Origin: Auanema rhodensis
Lineage: Eukaryota > Nematoda > Chromadorea > Rhabditida > Rhabditidae
NCBI GenBank assembly: GCA_964057225.1
Contig: OZ059898.1
Span: 17,027,267-17,091,266, forward strand
Reading direction: 5' to 3'
Length of the DNA: 64,000 nt
The translations under genes were made by a program, and so were the position numbers. The notes under the pieces are model-generated. The model had not been told where the DNA came from. It saw only the letters and a program-made list of their open reading frames with translations, and searched no databases. Shown here one piece after another: positions 38,001 through 50,190 of the stretch. Positions within the stretch are counted from its first letter, which is position 1. Every line of letters starts with the position of its first letter.

Positions 38001-39309
38001 GGAAACTCAACATACACTAATGCATCATTTTTCAAACGATCATAACTAATTTTTGTATTAAGCGTTTCTCAATGTAGTATAGTGCATTCGATGCGGATTT
38101 TTGAACTGCGTCGATCTGTGTTATCAGATTTGCGCTAGCTTAAAAATGCACCGAGATATCAACTGATATAAGTTCACACTTATATCCTCGATTTTCACCC
38201 TGAAGAATTATTTTTTTCGTTGAATAACATTGTCCATCGTCTTTGCCTTGAAAAAAGGAATCTAAAAACATCTACTTTTTGCTAAATTATTCTGAAATTT
38301 TTCGAAAAAATTTTTGTCAAAATGTTTTTGGAAGCAATTTTGAGTGTACATGGAAACTCAACATACACTAATGCATCATTTTTCAAACGATCATAACTAG
38401 TTTTTGTATTAAGCGTTTCTCAATGTAGTATAGTGCATTCGATGCGGATTTTTAAACTGCGTCGATCTGTGTTATCAGATTTGCGCTAGCTTAAAAATGC
38501 ACCGAGATATCAACTGATATAAGTTCACACTTATATCCTCGATTTTCACCCTGAAGAATTATTTTTTTCGTTGAATAACATTGTCCATCGTCTTTGCCTT
38601 GAAAAAAGGAATCTAAAAACATCTACTTTTTGCTAAATTATTCTGAAATTTTTCGAAAAAATTTTTGTCAAAATGTTTTTGGAAGCAATTTTGAGTGTAC
38701 ATGGAAACTCAACATACACTAATGCATCATTTTTCAAACGATCATAACTAATTTTTGTATTAAGCGTTTCTCAATGTAGTATAGTGCATTTAATGCGGAT
38801 TTTTAAGCTGCGTCGATCTGTGTTATCAAATTTGCGCTAGCTTAAAAATGCACCGAGATATCAACTGGTATAAGTTCACACTTATATCCTCGATTTTCAC
38901 CCTGAAGAAATAATTTTTTCGTTGAATAACATTGTCCATCGTCTTTGCCTTGAAAAAAGGAATCTCAAAACATCTACTTTTTGCTAAATTATTCTGAAAT
39001 TTTTCGAAAAAATTTTTGTCAAAATGTTTTTGGAAGCAATGTTGAGTGTACATGGAAACTCAACATACACTAATGCATCATTTTTCAAACGATCATAACT
39101 AATTTTTGTATTAAGCGTTTCTCAATGTAGTATAGTGCATTCGATGCGGATTTTTAAACTGCGTCGATCTGTGTTATCAGATTTGCGCTAGCTTAAAAAT
39201 GCACCGAGATATCAACTGATATAAGTTCACACTTATATCCTCGATTTTCACCCTGAAGAATTATTTTTTTCGTTGAATAACATTGTCCATCGTCTTTGCC
39301 TTGAAAAAA
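35098..39309. repeat. Hexameric HOR, 2106 bp, two tandem copies
   Basis: Six monomers (Ag, B with a seven-T end, Ac with TTTTTGAAC, A with T83, B2, Ac with GGAATCTCAAAAC) fill 35098-37203 and recur in order in 37204-39309. Three rare marks are shared at exactly 2106 bp: the B/A hybrid at 35449 and 37555, TTTTTGAAC in 35800 and 37906, and CTCAAAAC at 36860 and 38966. The only private change I noticed is CATAACTAG (G at 38400). This is one of the youngest duplications in the window. It also explains why two identical chance reading frames occur 2106 bp apart. Confidence 0.93.
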
Positions 39310-42300
39310 GGAATCTAAAAACATCTACTTTTTGCTAAATTATTCTGAAATTTTTCGAAAAAACTTTTGTCAAAATGTTTTTGGAAGCAATGTTGAGTGT
39401 ACATGGAAACTCAACATACACTAATGCATCATTTTTCAAACGATCATAACTAATTTTTGTATTAAGCGTTTCTCAATGTAGTATAGTGCATTCGATGCGG
39501 ATTTTTAAACTGCGTCGATCTGTGTTATCAGATTTGCGCTAGCTTAAAAATGCACCGAGATATCAACTGATATAAGTTCACACTTATATCCTCGATTTTC
39601 ACCCTGAAGAATTATTTTTTTCGTTGAATAACATTGTCCATCGTCTTTGCCTTGAAAAAAGGAATCTAAAAACATCTACTTTTTGCTAAATTATTCTGAA
39701 ATTTTTCGAAAAAACTTTTGTCAAAATGTTTTTGGAAGCAATGTTGAGTGTACATGGAAACTCAACATACACTAATGCATCATTTTTCAAACGATCATAA
39801 CTAATTTTTGTATTAAGCGTTTCTCAATGTAGTATAGTGCATTCGATGCGGATTTTTAAACTGCGTCGATCTGTGTTATCAGATTTGCGCTAGCTTAAAA
39901 ATGCACCGAGATATGAACTGATATAAGTTCACACTTATATCCTCGATTTTCACCCTGAAGAATTATTTTTTTCGTTGAATAACATTGTCCATCGTCTTTG
40001 CCTTGAAAAAAGGAATCTAAAAACATCTACTTTTTGCTAAATTATTCTGAAATTTTTCGAAAAAATTTTTGTCAAAATGTTTTTGGAAGCAATTTTGAGT
40101 GTACATGGAAACTCAACATACACTAATGCATCATTTTTCAAACGATCATAACTAATTTTTGTATTAAGCGTTTCTCAATGTAGTATAGTGCATTTAATGC
40201 GGATTTTTAAGCTGCGTCGATCTGTGTTATCAAATTTGCGCTAGCTTAAAAATGCACCGAGATATCAACTGGTATAAGTTCACACTTATATCCTCGATTT
40301 TCACCCTGAAGAAATAATTTTTTCGTTGAATAACATTGTCCATCGTCTTTGCCTTGAAAAAAGGAATCTAAAAACATCTACTTTTTGCTAAATTATTCTG
40401 AAATTTTTCGAAAAAATTTTTGTCAAAATGTTTTTGGAAGCAATGTTGAGTGTACATGGAAACTCAACATACACTAATGCATCATTTTTCAAACGATCAT
40501 AACTAATTTTTGTATTAAGCGTTTCTCAATGTAGTATAGTGCATTTAATGCGGATTTTTAAGCTGCGTCGATCTGTGTTATCAAATTTGCGCTAGCTTCA
40601 AAATGCACCGAGATATCAACTGGTATAAGTTCACACTTATATCCTCGATTTTCACCCTGAAGAAATAATTTTTTCGTTGAATAACATTGTCCATCGTCTT
40701 TGCCTTGAAAAAAGGAATCTAAAAACATCTACTTTTTGCTAAATTATTCTGAAATTTTTCGAAAAAATTTTTGTCAAAATGTTTTTGGAAGCAATGTTGA
40801 GTGTACATGGAAACTCAACATACACTAATGCATCATTTTTCAAACGATCATAACTAATTTTTGTATTAAGCGTTTCTCAATGTAGTATAGTGCATTTAAT
40901 GCGGATTTTTAAGCTGCGTCGATCTGTGTTATCAAATTTGCGCTAGCTTAAAAATGCACCGAGATATCAACTGGTATAAGTTCACACTTATATCCTCGAT
41001 TTTCACCCTGAAGAAATAATTTTTTCGTTGAATAACATTGTCCATCGTCTTTGCCTTAAAAAAAGGAATCTAAAAACATCTACTTTTTGCTAAATTATTC
41101 TGAAATTTTTCGAAAAAATTTTTGTCAAAATGTTTTTGGAAGCAATGTTGAGTGTACATGGAAACTCAACATACACTAATGCATCATTTTTCAAACGATC
41201 ATAACTAATTTTTGTATTAAGCGTTTCTCAATGTAGTATAGTGCATTCGATGCGGATTTTTAAACTGCGTCGATCTGTGTTATCAGATTTGCGCTAGCTT
41301 AAAAATGCACCGAGATATGAACTGATATAAGTTCACACTTATATCCTCGATTTTCACCCTGAAGAATTATTTTTTTCGTTGAATAACATTGTCCATCGTC
41401 TTTGCCTTGAAAAAAGGAATCTAAAAACATCTACTTTTTGCTAAATTATTCTGAAATTTTTCGAAAAAATTTTTGTCAAAATGTTTTTGGAAGCAATGTT
41501 GAGTGTACATGGAAACTCAACATACACTAATGCATCATTTTTCAAACGATCATAACTAATTTTTGTATTAAGCGTTTCTCAATGTAGTATAGTGCATTCG
41601 ATGCGGATTTTTAAACTGCGTCGATCTGTGTTATCAGATTTGCGCTAGCTTAAAAATGCACCGAGATATCAACTGATATAAGTTCACACTTATATCCTCG
41701 ATTTTCACCCTGAAGAATTATTTTTTTCGTTGAATAACATTGTCCATCGTCTTTGCCTTGAAAAAAGGAATCTAAAAACATCTACTTTTTGCTAAATTAT
41801 TCTGAAATTTTTCGAAAAAATTTTTGTCAAAATGTTTTTGGAAGCAATTTTGAGTGTACATGGAAACTCAACATACACTAATGCATCATTTTTCAAACGA
41901 TCATAACTAATTTTTGTATTAAGCGTTTCTCAATGTAGTATAGTGCATTTAATGCGGATTTTTAAGCTGCGTCGATCTGTGTTATCAAATTTGCGCTAGC
42001 TTAAAAATGCACCGAGATATCAACTGGTATAAGTTCACACTTATATCCTCGATTTTCACCCTGAAGAAATAATTTTTTCGTTGAATAACATTGTCCATCG
42101 TCTTTGCCTTGAAAAAAGGAATCTAAAAACATCTACTTTTTGCTAAATTATTCTGAAATTTTTCGAAAAAATTTTTGTCAAAATGTTTTTGGAAGCAATG
42201 TTGAGTGTACATGGAAACTCAACATACACTAATGCATCATTTTTCAAACGATCATAACTAATTTTTGTATTAAGCGTTTCTCAATGTAGTATAGTGCATT

Positions 42301-45300
42301 CGATGCGGATTTTTAAACTGCGTCGATCTGTGTTATCAGATTTGCGCTAGCTTAAAAATGCACCGAGATATGAACTGATATAAGTTCACACTTATATCCT
42401 CGATTTTCACCCTGAAGAATTATTTTTTTCGTTGAATAACATTGTCCATCGTCTTTGCCTTGAAAAAAGGAATCTAAAAACATCTACTTTTTGCTAAATT
42501 ATTCTGAAATTTTTCGAAAAAATTTTTGTCAAAATGTTTTTGGAAGCAATTTTGAGTGTACATGGAAACTCAACATACACTAATGCATCATTTTTCAAAC
42601 GATCATAACTAATTTTTGTATTAAGCGTTTCTCAATGTAGTATAGTGCATTTAATGCGGATTTTTAAGCTGCGTCGATCTGTGTTATCAAATTTGCGCTA
42701 GCTTAAAAATGCACCGAGATATCAACTGGTATAAGTTCACACTTATATCCTCGATTTTCACCCTGAAGAAATAATTTTTTCGTTGAATAACATTGTCCAT
42801 CGTCTTTGCCTTGAAAAAAGGAATCTAAAAACATCTACTTTTTGCTAAATTATTCTGAAATTTTTCGAAAAAATTTTTGTCAAAATGTTTTTGGAAGCAA
42901 TGTTGAGTGTACATGGAAACTCAACATACACTAATGCATCATTTTTCAAACGATCATAACTAATTTTTGTATTAAGCGTTTCTCAATGTAGTATAGTGCA
43001 TTCGATGCGGATTTTTAAACTGCGTCGATCTGTGTTATCAGATTTGCGCTAGCTTAAAAATGCACCGAGATATGAACTGATATAAGTTCACACTTATATC
43101 CTCGATTTTCACCCTGAAGAATTATTTTTTTCGTTGAATAACATTGTCCATCGTCTTTGCCTTGAAAAAAGGAATCTAAAAACATCTACTTTTTGCTAAA
43201 TTATTCTGAAATTTTTCGAAAAAATTTTTGTCAAAATGTTTTTGGAAGCAATGTTGAGTGTACATGGAAACTCAACATACACTAATGCATCATTTTTCAA
43301 ACGATCATAAATAATTTTTGTATTAAGCGTTTCTCAATGTAGTATAGTGCATTCGATGCGGATTTTTAAACTGCGTCGATCTGTGTTATCAGATTTGCGC
43401 TAGCTTAAAAATGCACCGAGATATCAACTGATATAAGTTCACACTTATATCCTCGATTTTCACCCTGAAGAATTATTTTTTTCGTTGAATAACATTGTCC
43501 ATCGTCTTTGCCTTGAAAAAAGGAATCTAAAAACATCTACTTTTTGCTATATTATTCTGAAATTTTTCGAAAAAATTTTTGTCAAAATGTTTTTGGAAGC
43601 AATTTTGAGTGTACATGGAAACTCAACATACACTAATGCATCATTTTTCAAACGATCATAACTAATTTTTGTATTAAGCGTTTCTCAATGTAGTATAGTG
43701 CATTTGATGCGGATTTTTAAGCTGCGTCGATCTGTGTTATCAAATTTGCGCTAGCTTAAAAATGCACCGAGATATCAACTGGTATAAGTTCACACTTATA
43801 TCCTCGATTTTCACCCTGAAGAAATAATTTTTTCGTTGAATAACATTGTCCATCGTCTTTGCCTTGAAAAAAGGAATCTAAAAACATCTACTTTTTGCTA
43901 AATTATTCTGAAATTTTTCGAAAAAATTTTTGTCAAAATGTTTTTGGAAGCAATTTTGAGTGTACATGGAAACTCAACATACACTAATGCATCATTTTTC
44001 AAACGATCATAACTAATTTTTGTATTAAGCGTTTCTCAATGTAGTATAGTGCATTTAATGCGGATTTTTAAGCTGCGTCGATCTGTGTTATCAAATTTGC
44101 GCTAGCTTAAAAATGCACCGAGATATCAACTGGTATAAGTTCACACTTATATCCTCGATTTTCACCCTGAAGAAATAATTTTTTCGTTGAATAACATTGT
44201 CCATCGTCTTTGCCTTGAAAAAAGGAATCTAAAAACATCTACTTTTTGCTAAATTATTCTGAAATTTTTCGAAAAAATTTTTGTCAAAATGTTTTTGGAA
44301 GCAATGTTGAGTGTACATGGAAACTCAACATACACTAATGCATCATTTTTCAAACGATCATAACTAATTTTTGTATTAAGCGTTTCTCAATGTAGTATAG
44401 TGCATTCGATGCGGATTTTTAAACTGCGTCGATCTGTGTTATCAGATTTGCGCTAGCTTAAAAATGCACCGAGATATGAACTGATATAAGTTCACACTTA
44501 TATCCTCGATTTTCACCCTGAAGAATTATTTTTTTCGTTGAATAACATTGTCCATCGTCTTTGCCTTGAAAAAAGGAATCTAAAAACATCTACTTTTTGC
44601 TAAATTATTCTGAAATTTTTCGAAAAAATTTTTGTCAAAATGTTTTTGGAAGCAATGTTGAGTGTACATGGAAACTCAACATACACTAATGCATCATTTT
44701 TCAAACGATCATAACTAATTTTTGTATTAAGCGTTTCTCAATGTAGTATAGTGCATTCGATGCGGATTTTTAAACTGCGTCGATCTGTGTTATCAGATTT
44801 GCGCTAGCTTAAAAATGCACCGAGATATGAACTGATATAAGTTCACACTTATATCCTCGATTTTCACCCTGAAGAATTATTTTTTTCGTTGAATAACATT
44901 GTCCATCGTCTTTGCCTTGAAAAAAGGAATCTAAAAACATCTACTTTTTGCTAAATTATTCTGAAATTTTTCGAAAAAATTTTTGTCAAAATGTTTTTGG
45001 AAGCAATTTTGAGTGTACATGGAAACTCAACATACACTAATGCATCATTTTTCAAACGATCATAACTAATTTTTGTATTAAGCGTTTCTCAATGTAGTAT
45101 AGTGCATTCGATGCGGATTTTTAAACTGCGTCGATCTGTGTTATCAGATTTGCGCTAGCTTAAAAATGCACCGAGATATCAACTGATATAAGTTCACACT
45201 TATATCCTCGATTTTCACCCTGAAGAATTATTTTTTTCGTTGAATAACATTGTCCATCGTCTTTGCCTTGAAAAAAGGAATCTAAAAACATCTACTTTTT

Positions 45301-48300
45301 GCTAAATTATTCTGAAATTTTTCGAAAAAATTTTTGTCAAAATGTTTTTGGAAGCAATTTTGAGTGTACATGGAAACTCAACATACACTAATGCATCATT
45401 TTTCAAACGATCATAACTAATTTTTGTATTAAGCGTTTCTCAAGTTAGTATAGTGCATTTAATGCGGATTTTTAAGCTGCGTCGATCTGTGTTATCAAAT
45501 TTGCGCTAGCTTAAAAATGCACCGAGATATCAACTGGTATAAGTTCACACTTATATCCTCGATTTTCACCCTGAAGAAATAATTTTTTCGTTGAATAACA
45601 TTGTCCATCGTCTTTGCCTTGAAAAAAGGAATCTAAAAACATCTACTTTTTGCTAAATTATTCTGAAATTTTTCTTAAAAATTTTTGTCAAAATGTTTTT
45701 GGAAGCAATGTTGAGTGTACATGGAAACTCAACATACACTAATGCATCATTTTTCAAACGATCATAACTAATTTTTGTATTAAGCGTTTCTCAATGTAGT
45801 ATAGTGCATTCGATGCGGATTTTTAAACTGCGTCGATCTGTGTTATCAGATTTGCGCTAGCTTAAAAATGCACCGAGATATGAACTGATATAAGTTCACA
45901 CTTATATCCTCGATTTTCACCCTGAAGAATTATTTTTTTCGTTGAATAACATTGTCCATCGTCTTTGCCTTGAAAAAAGGAATCTAAAAACATCTACTTT
46001 TTGCTAAATTATTCTGAAATTTTTCGAAAAAATTTTTGTCAAAATGTTTTTGGAAGCAATTTTGAGTGTACATGGAAACTCAACATACACTAATGCATCA
46101 TTTTTCAAACGATCATAACTAATTTTTGTATTAAGCGTTTCTCAATGTAGTATAGTGCATTTGATGCGGATTTTTAAGCTGCGTCGATCTGTGTTATCAA
46201 ATTTGCGCTAGCTTAAAAATGCACCGAGATATCAACTGGTATAAGTTCACACTTATATCCTCGATTTTCACCCTGAAGAATTATTTTTTTCGTTGAATAA
46301 CATTGTCCATCGTCTTTGCCTTGAAAAAAGGAATCTAAAAACATCTACTTTTTGCTAAATTATTCTGAAATTTTTCGAAAAAATTTTTGTCAAAATGTTT
46401 TTGGAAGCAATGTTGAGTGTACATGGAAACTCAACATACACTAATGCATCATTTTTCAAACGATCATAACTAATTTTTGTATTAAGCGTTTCTCAATGTA
46501 GTATAGTGCATTTGATGCGGATTTTTAAGCTGCGTCGATCTGTGTTATCAAATTTGCGCTAGCTTAAAAATGCACCGAGATATCAACTGATATAAGTTCA
46601 CACTTATATCCTCGATTTTCACCCTGAAGAATTATTTTTTTCGTTGAATAACATTGTCCATCGTCTTTGCCTTGAAAAAAGGAATCTAAAAACATCTACT
46701 TTTTGCTAAATTATTCTGAAATTTTTCGAAAAAATTTTTGTCAAAATGTTTTTGGAAGCAATTTTGAGTGTACATGGAAACTCAACATACACTAATGCAT
46801 CATTTTTCAAACGATCATAACTAATTTTTGTATTAAGCGTTTCTCAATGTAGTATAGTGCATTTGATGCGGATTTTTAAGCTGCGTCGATCTGTGTTATC
46901 AAATTTGCGCTAGCTTAAAAATGCACCGAGATATCAACTGATATAAGTTCACACTTATATCCTCGATTTTCACCCTGAAGAATTATTTTTTTCGTTGAAT
47001 AACATTGTCCATCGTCTTTGCCTTGAAAAAAGGAATCTAAAAACATCTACTTTTTGCTAAATTATTCTGAAATTTTTCGAAAAAATTTTTGTCAAAATGT
47101 TTTTGGAAGCAATTTTGAGTGTACATGGAAACTCAACATACACTAATGCATCATTTTTCAAACGATCATAACTAATTTTTGTATTAAGCGTTTCTCAATG
47201 TAGTATAGTGCATTCGATGCGGATTTTTAAACTGCGTCGATCTGTGTTATCAGATTTGCGCTAGCTTAAAAATGCACCGAGATATCAACTGGTATAAGTT
47301 CACACTTATATCCTCGATTTTCACCCTGAAGAAATAATTTTTTCGTTGAATAACATTGTCCATCGTCTTTGCCTTGAAAAAAGGAATCTAAAAACATCTA
47401 CTTTTTGCTAAATTATTCTGAAATTTTTCGAAAAAATTTTTGTCAAAATGTTTTTGGAAGCAATGTTGAGTGTACATGGAAACTCAACATACACTAATGC
47501 ATCATTTTTCAAACGATCATAACTAATTTTTGTATTAAGCGTTTCTCAATGTAGTATAGTGCATTCGATGCGGATTTTTAAACTGCGTCGATCTGTGTTA
47601 TCAGATTTGCGCTAGCTTAAAAATGCACCGAGATATGAACTGATATAAGTTCACACTTATATCCTCGATTTTCACCCTGAAGAATTATTTTTTTCGTTGA
47701 ATAACATTGTCCATCGTCTTTGCCTTGAAAAAAGGAATCTAAAAACATCTACTTTTTGCTAAATTATTCTGAAATTTTTCGAAAAAATTTTTGTCAAAAT
47801 GTTTTTGGAAGCAATTTTGAGTGTACATGGAAACTCAACATACACTAATGCATCATTTTTCAAACGATCATAACTAATTTTTGTATTAAGCGTTTCTCAA
47901 TGTAGTATAGTGCATTTAATGCGGATTTTTAAGCTGCGTCGATCTGTGTTATCAAATTTGCGCTAGCTTAAAAATGCACCGAGATATCAACTGGTATAAG
48001 TTCACACTTATATCCTCGATTTTCACCCTGAAGAAATAATTTTTTCGTTGAATAACATTGTCCATCGTCTTTGCCTTGAAAAAAGGAATCTAAAAACATC
48101 TACTTTTTGCTAAATTATTCTGAAATTTTTCGAAAAAATTTTTGTCAAAATGTTTTTGGAAGCAATGTTGAGTGTACATGGAAACTCAACATACACTAAT
48201 GCATCATTTTTCAAACGATCATAACTAATTTTTGTATTAAGCGTTTCTCAATGTAGTATAGTGCATTCGATGCGGATTTTTAAACTGCGTCGATCTGTGT

Positions 48301-50190
48301 TATCAGATTTGCGCTAGCTTAAAAATGCACCGAGATATGAACTGATATAAGTTCACACTTATATCCTCGATTTTCACCCTGAAGAATTATTTTTTTCGTT
48401 GAATAACATTGTCCATCGTCTTTGCCTTGAAAAAAGGAATCTAAAAACATCTACTTTTTGCTAAATTATTCTGAAATTTTTCGAAAAAATTTTTGTCAAA
48501 ATGTTTTTGGAAGCAATTTTGAGTGTACATGGAAACTCAACATACACTAATGCATCATTTTTCAAACGATCATAACTAATTTTTGTATTAAGCGTTTCTC
48601 AATGTAGTATAGTGCATTTAATGCGGATTTTTAAGCTGCGTCGATCTGTGTTATCAAATTTGCGCTAGCTTAAAAATGCACCGAGATATCAACTGGTATA
48701 AGTTCACACTTATATCCTCGATTTTCACCCTGAAGAAATAATTTTTTCGTTGAATAACATTGTCCATCGTCTTTGCCTTGAAAAAAGGAATCTAAAAACA
48801 TCTACTTTTTGCTAAATTATTCTGAAATTTTTCGAAAAAATTTTTGTCAAAATGTTTTTGGAAGCAATGTTGAGTGTACATGGAAACTCAACATACACTA
48901 ATGCATCATTTTTCAAACGATCATAACTAATTTTTGTATTAAGCGTTTCTCAATGTAGTATAGTGCATTCGATGCGGATTTTTAAACTGCGTCGATCTGT
49001 GTTATCAGATTTGCGCTAGCTTAAAAATGCACCGAGATATCAACTGATATAAGTTCACACTTATATCCTCGATTTTCACCCTGAAGAATTATTTTTTTCG
49101 TTGAATAACATTGTCCATCGTCTTTGCCTTGAAAAAAGGAATCTAAAAACATCTACTTTTTGCTAAATTATTCTGAAATTTTTCGAAAAAATTTTTGTCA
49201 AAATGTTTTTGGAAGCAATTTTGAGTGTACATGGAAACTCAACATACACTAATGCATCATTTTTCAAACGATCATAACTAATTTTTGTATTAAGCGTTTC
49301 TCAATGTAGTATAGTGCATTCGATGCGGATTTTTAAACTGCGTCGATCTGTGTTATCAGATTTGCGCTAGCTTAAAAATGCACCGAGATATGAACTGATA
49401 TAAGTTCACACTTATATCCTCGATTTTCACCCTGAAGAATTATTTTTTTCGTTGAATAACATTGTCCATCGTCTTTGCCTTGAAAAAAGGAATCTAAAAG
49501 CATCTACTTTTTGCTAAATTATTCTGAAATTTTTCGAAAAAATTTTTGTCAAAATGTTTTTGGAAGCAATGTTGAGTGTACATGGAAACTCAACATACAC
49601 TAATGCATCATTTTTCAAACGATCATAACTAATTTTTGTATTAAGCGTTTCTCAATGTAGTATAGTGCATTCGATGCGGATTTTTAAACTGCGTCGATCT
49701 GTGTTATCAGATTTGCGCTAGCTTAAAAATGCACCGAGATATGAACTGATATAAGTTCACACTTATATCCTCGATTTTCACCCTGAAGAATTATTTTTTT
49801 CGTTGAATAACATTGTCCATCGTCTTTGCCTTGAAAAAAGGAATCTAAAAACATCTACTTTTTGCTAAATTATTCTGAAATTTTTCGAAAAAATTTTTGT
49901 CAAAATGTTTTTGGAAGCAATGTTGAGTGTACATGGAAACTCAACATACACTAATGCATCATTTTTCAAACGATCATAACTAATTTTTGTATTAAGCGTT
50001 TCTCAATGTAGTATAGTGCATTCGATGCGGATTTTTAAACTGCGTCGATCTGTGTTATCAGATTTGCGCTAGCTTAAAAATGCACCGAGATATCAACTGA
50101 TATAAGTTCACACTTATATCCTCGATTTTCACCCTGAAGAATTATTTTTTTCGTTGAATAACATTGTCCATCGTCTTTGCCTTGAAAAAA
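39310..50190. repeat. Irregular A/B/B2 domain
   Basis: These 31 monomers are A, B and B2 types with no long HOR that I can support. Short local events are visible. The units at 39310 and 39661 share AAAAAACTTTTG. Three B2 units are adjacent at 40012, 40363 and 40714, the last two with G83. A run of B/A hybrids occupies 45979-47382. Odd private changes include GCTATATTATT near 43549, CATAAATAATT near 43310, TCAAGTTAG near 45442, TTTCTTAAAAATT near 45673 and CTAAAAGCATC near 49500. No C or D unit occurs. Confidence 0.82.
45979..47382. repeat. Run of four consecutive hybrid monomers
   Basis: The unit at 45979 is B through G261 but has the A-type GAATTATTTTTTT end. Units at 46330 and 46681 are B through A222, then A from site 261 on; the first of them also has G83. 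The unit at 47032 is the opposite: T83 with A-type C184, A200 and G222, then B-type G261 and GAAATAA. The switch points lie after 261 in the first unit and between 222 and 261 in the other three. Confidence 0.83.

Noticed and set aside
38826-39053. Second identical 75-codon minus-strand reading frame
   Set aside because: It is the exact duplicate of the frame at 36720-36947 made by the hexamer duplication (C at 38966). Identity reflects recent copying of DNA, not protein conservation.
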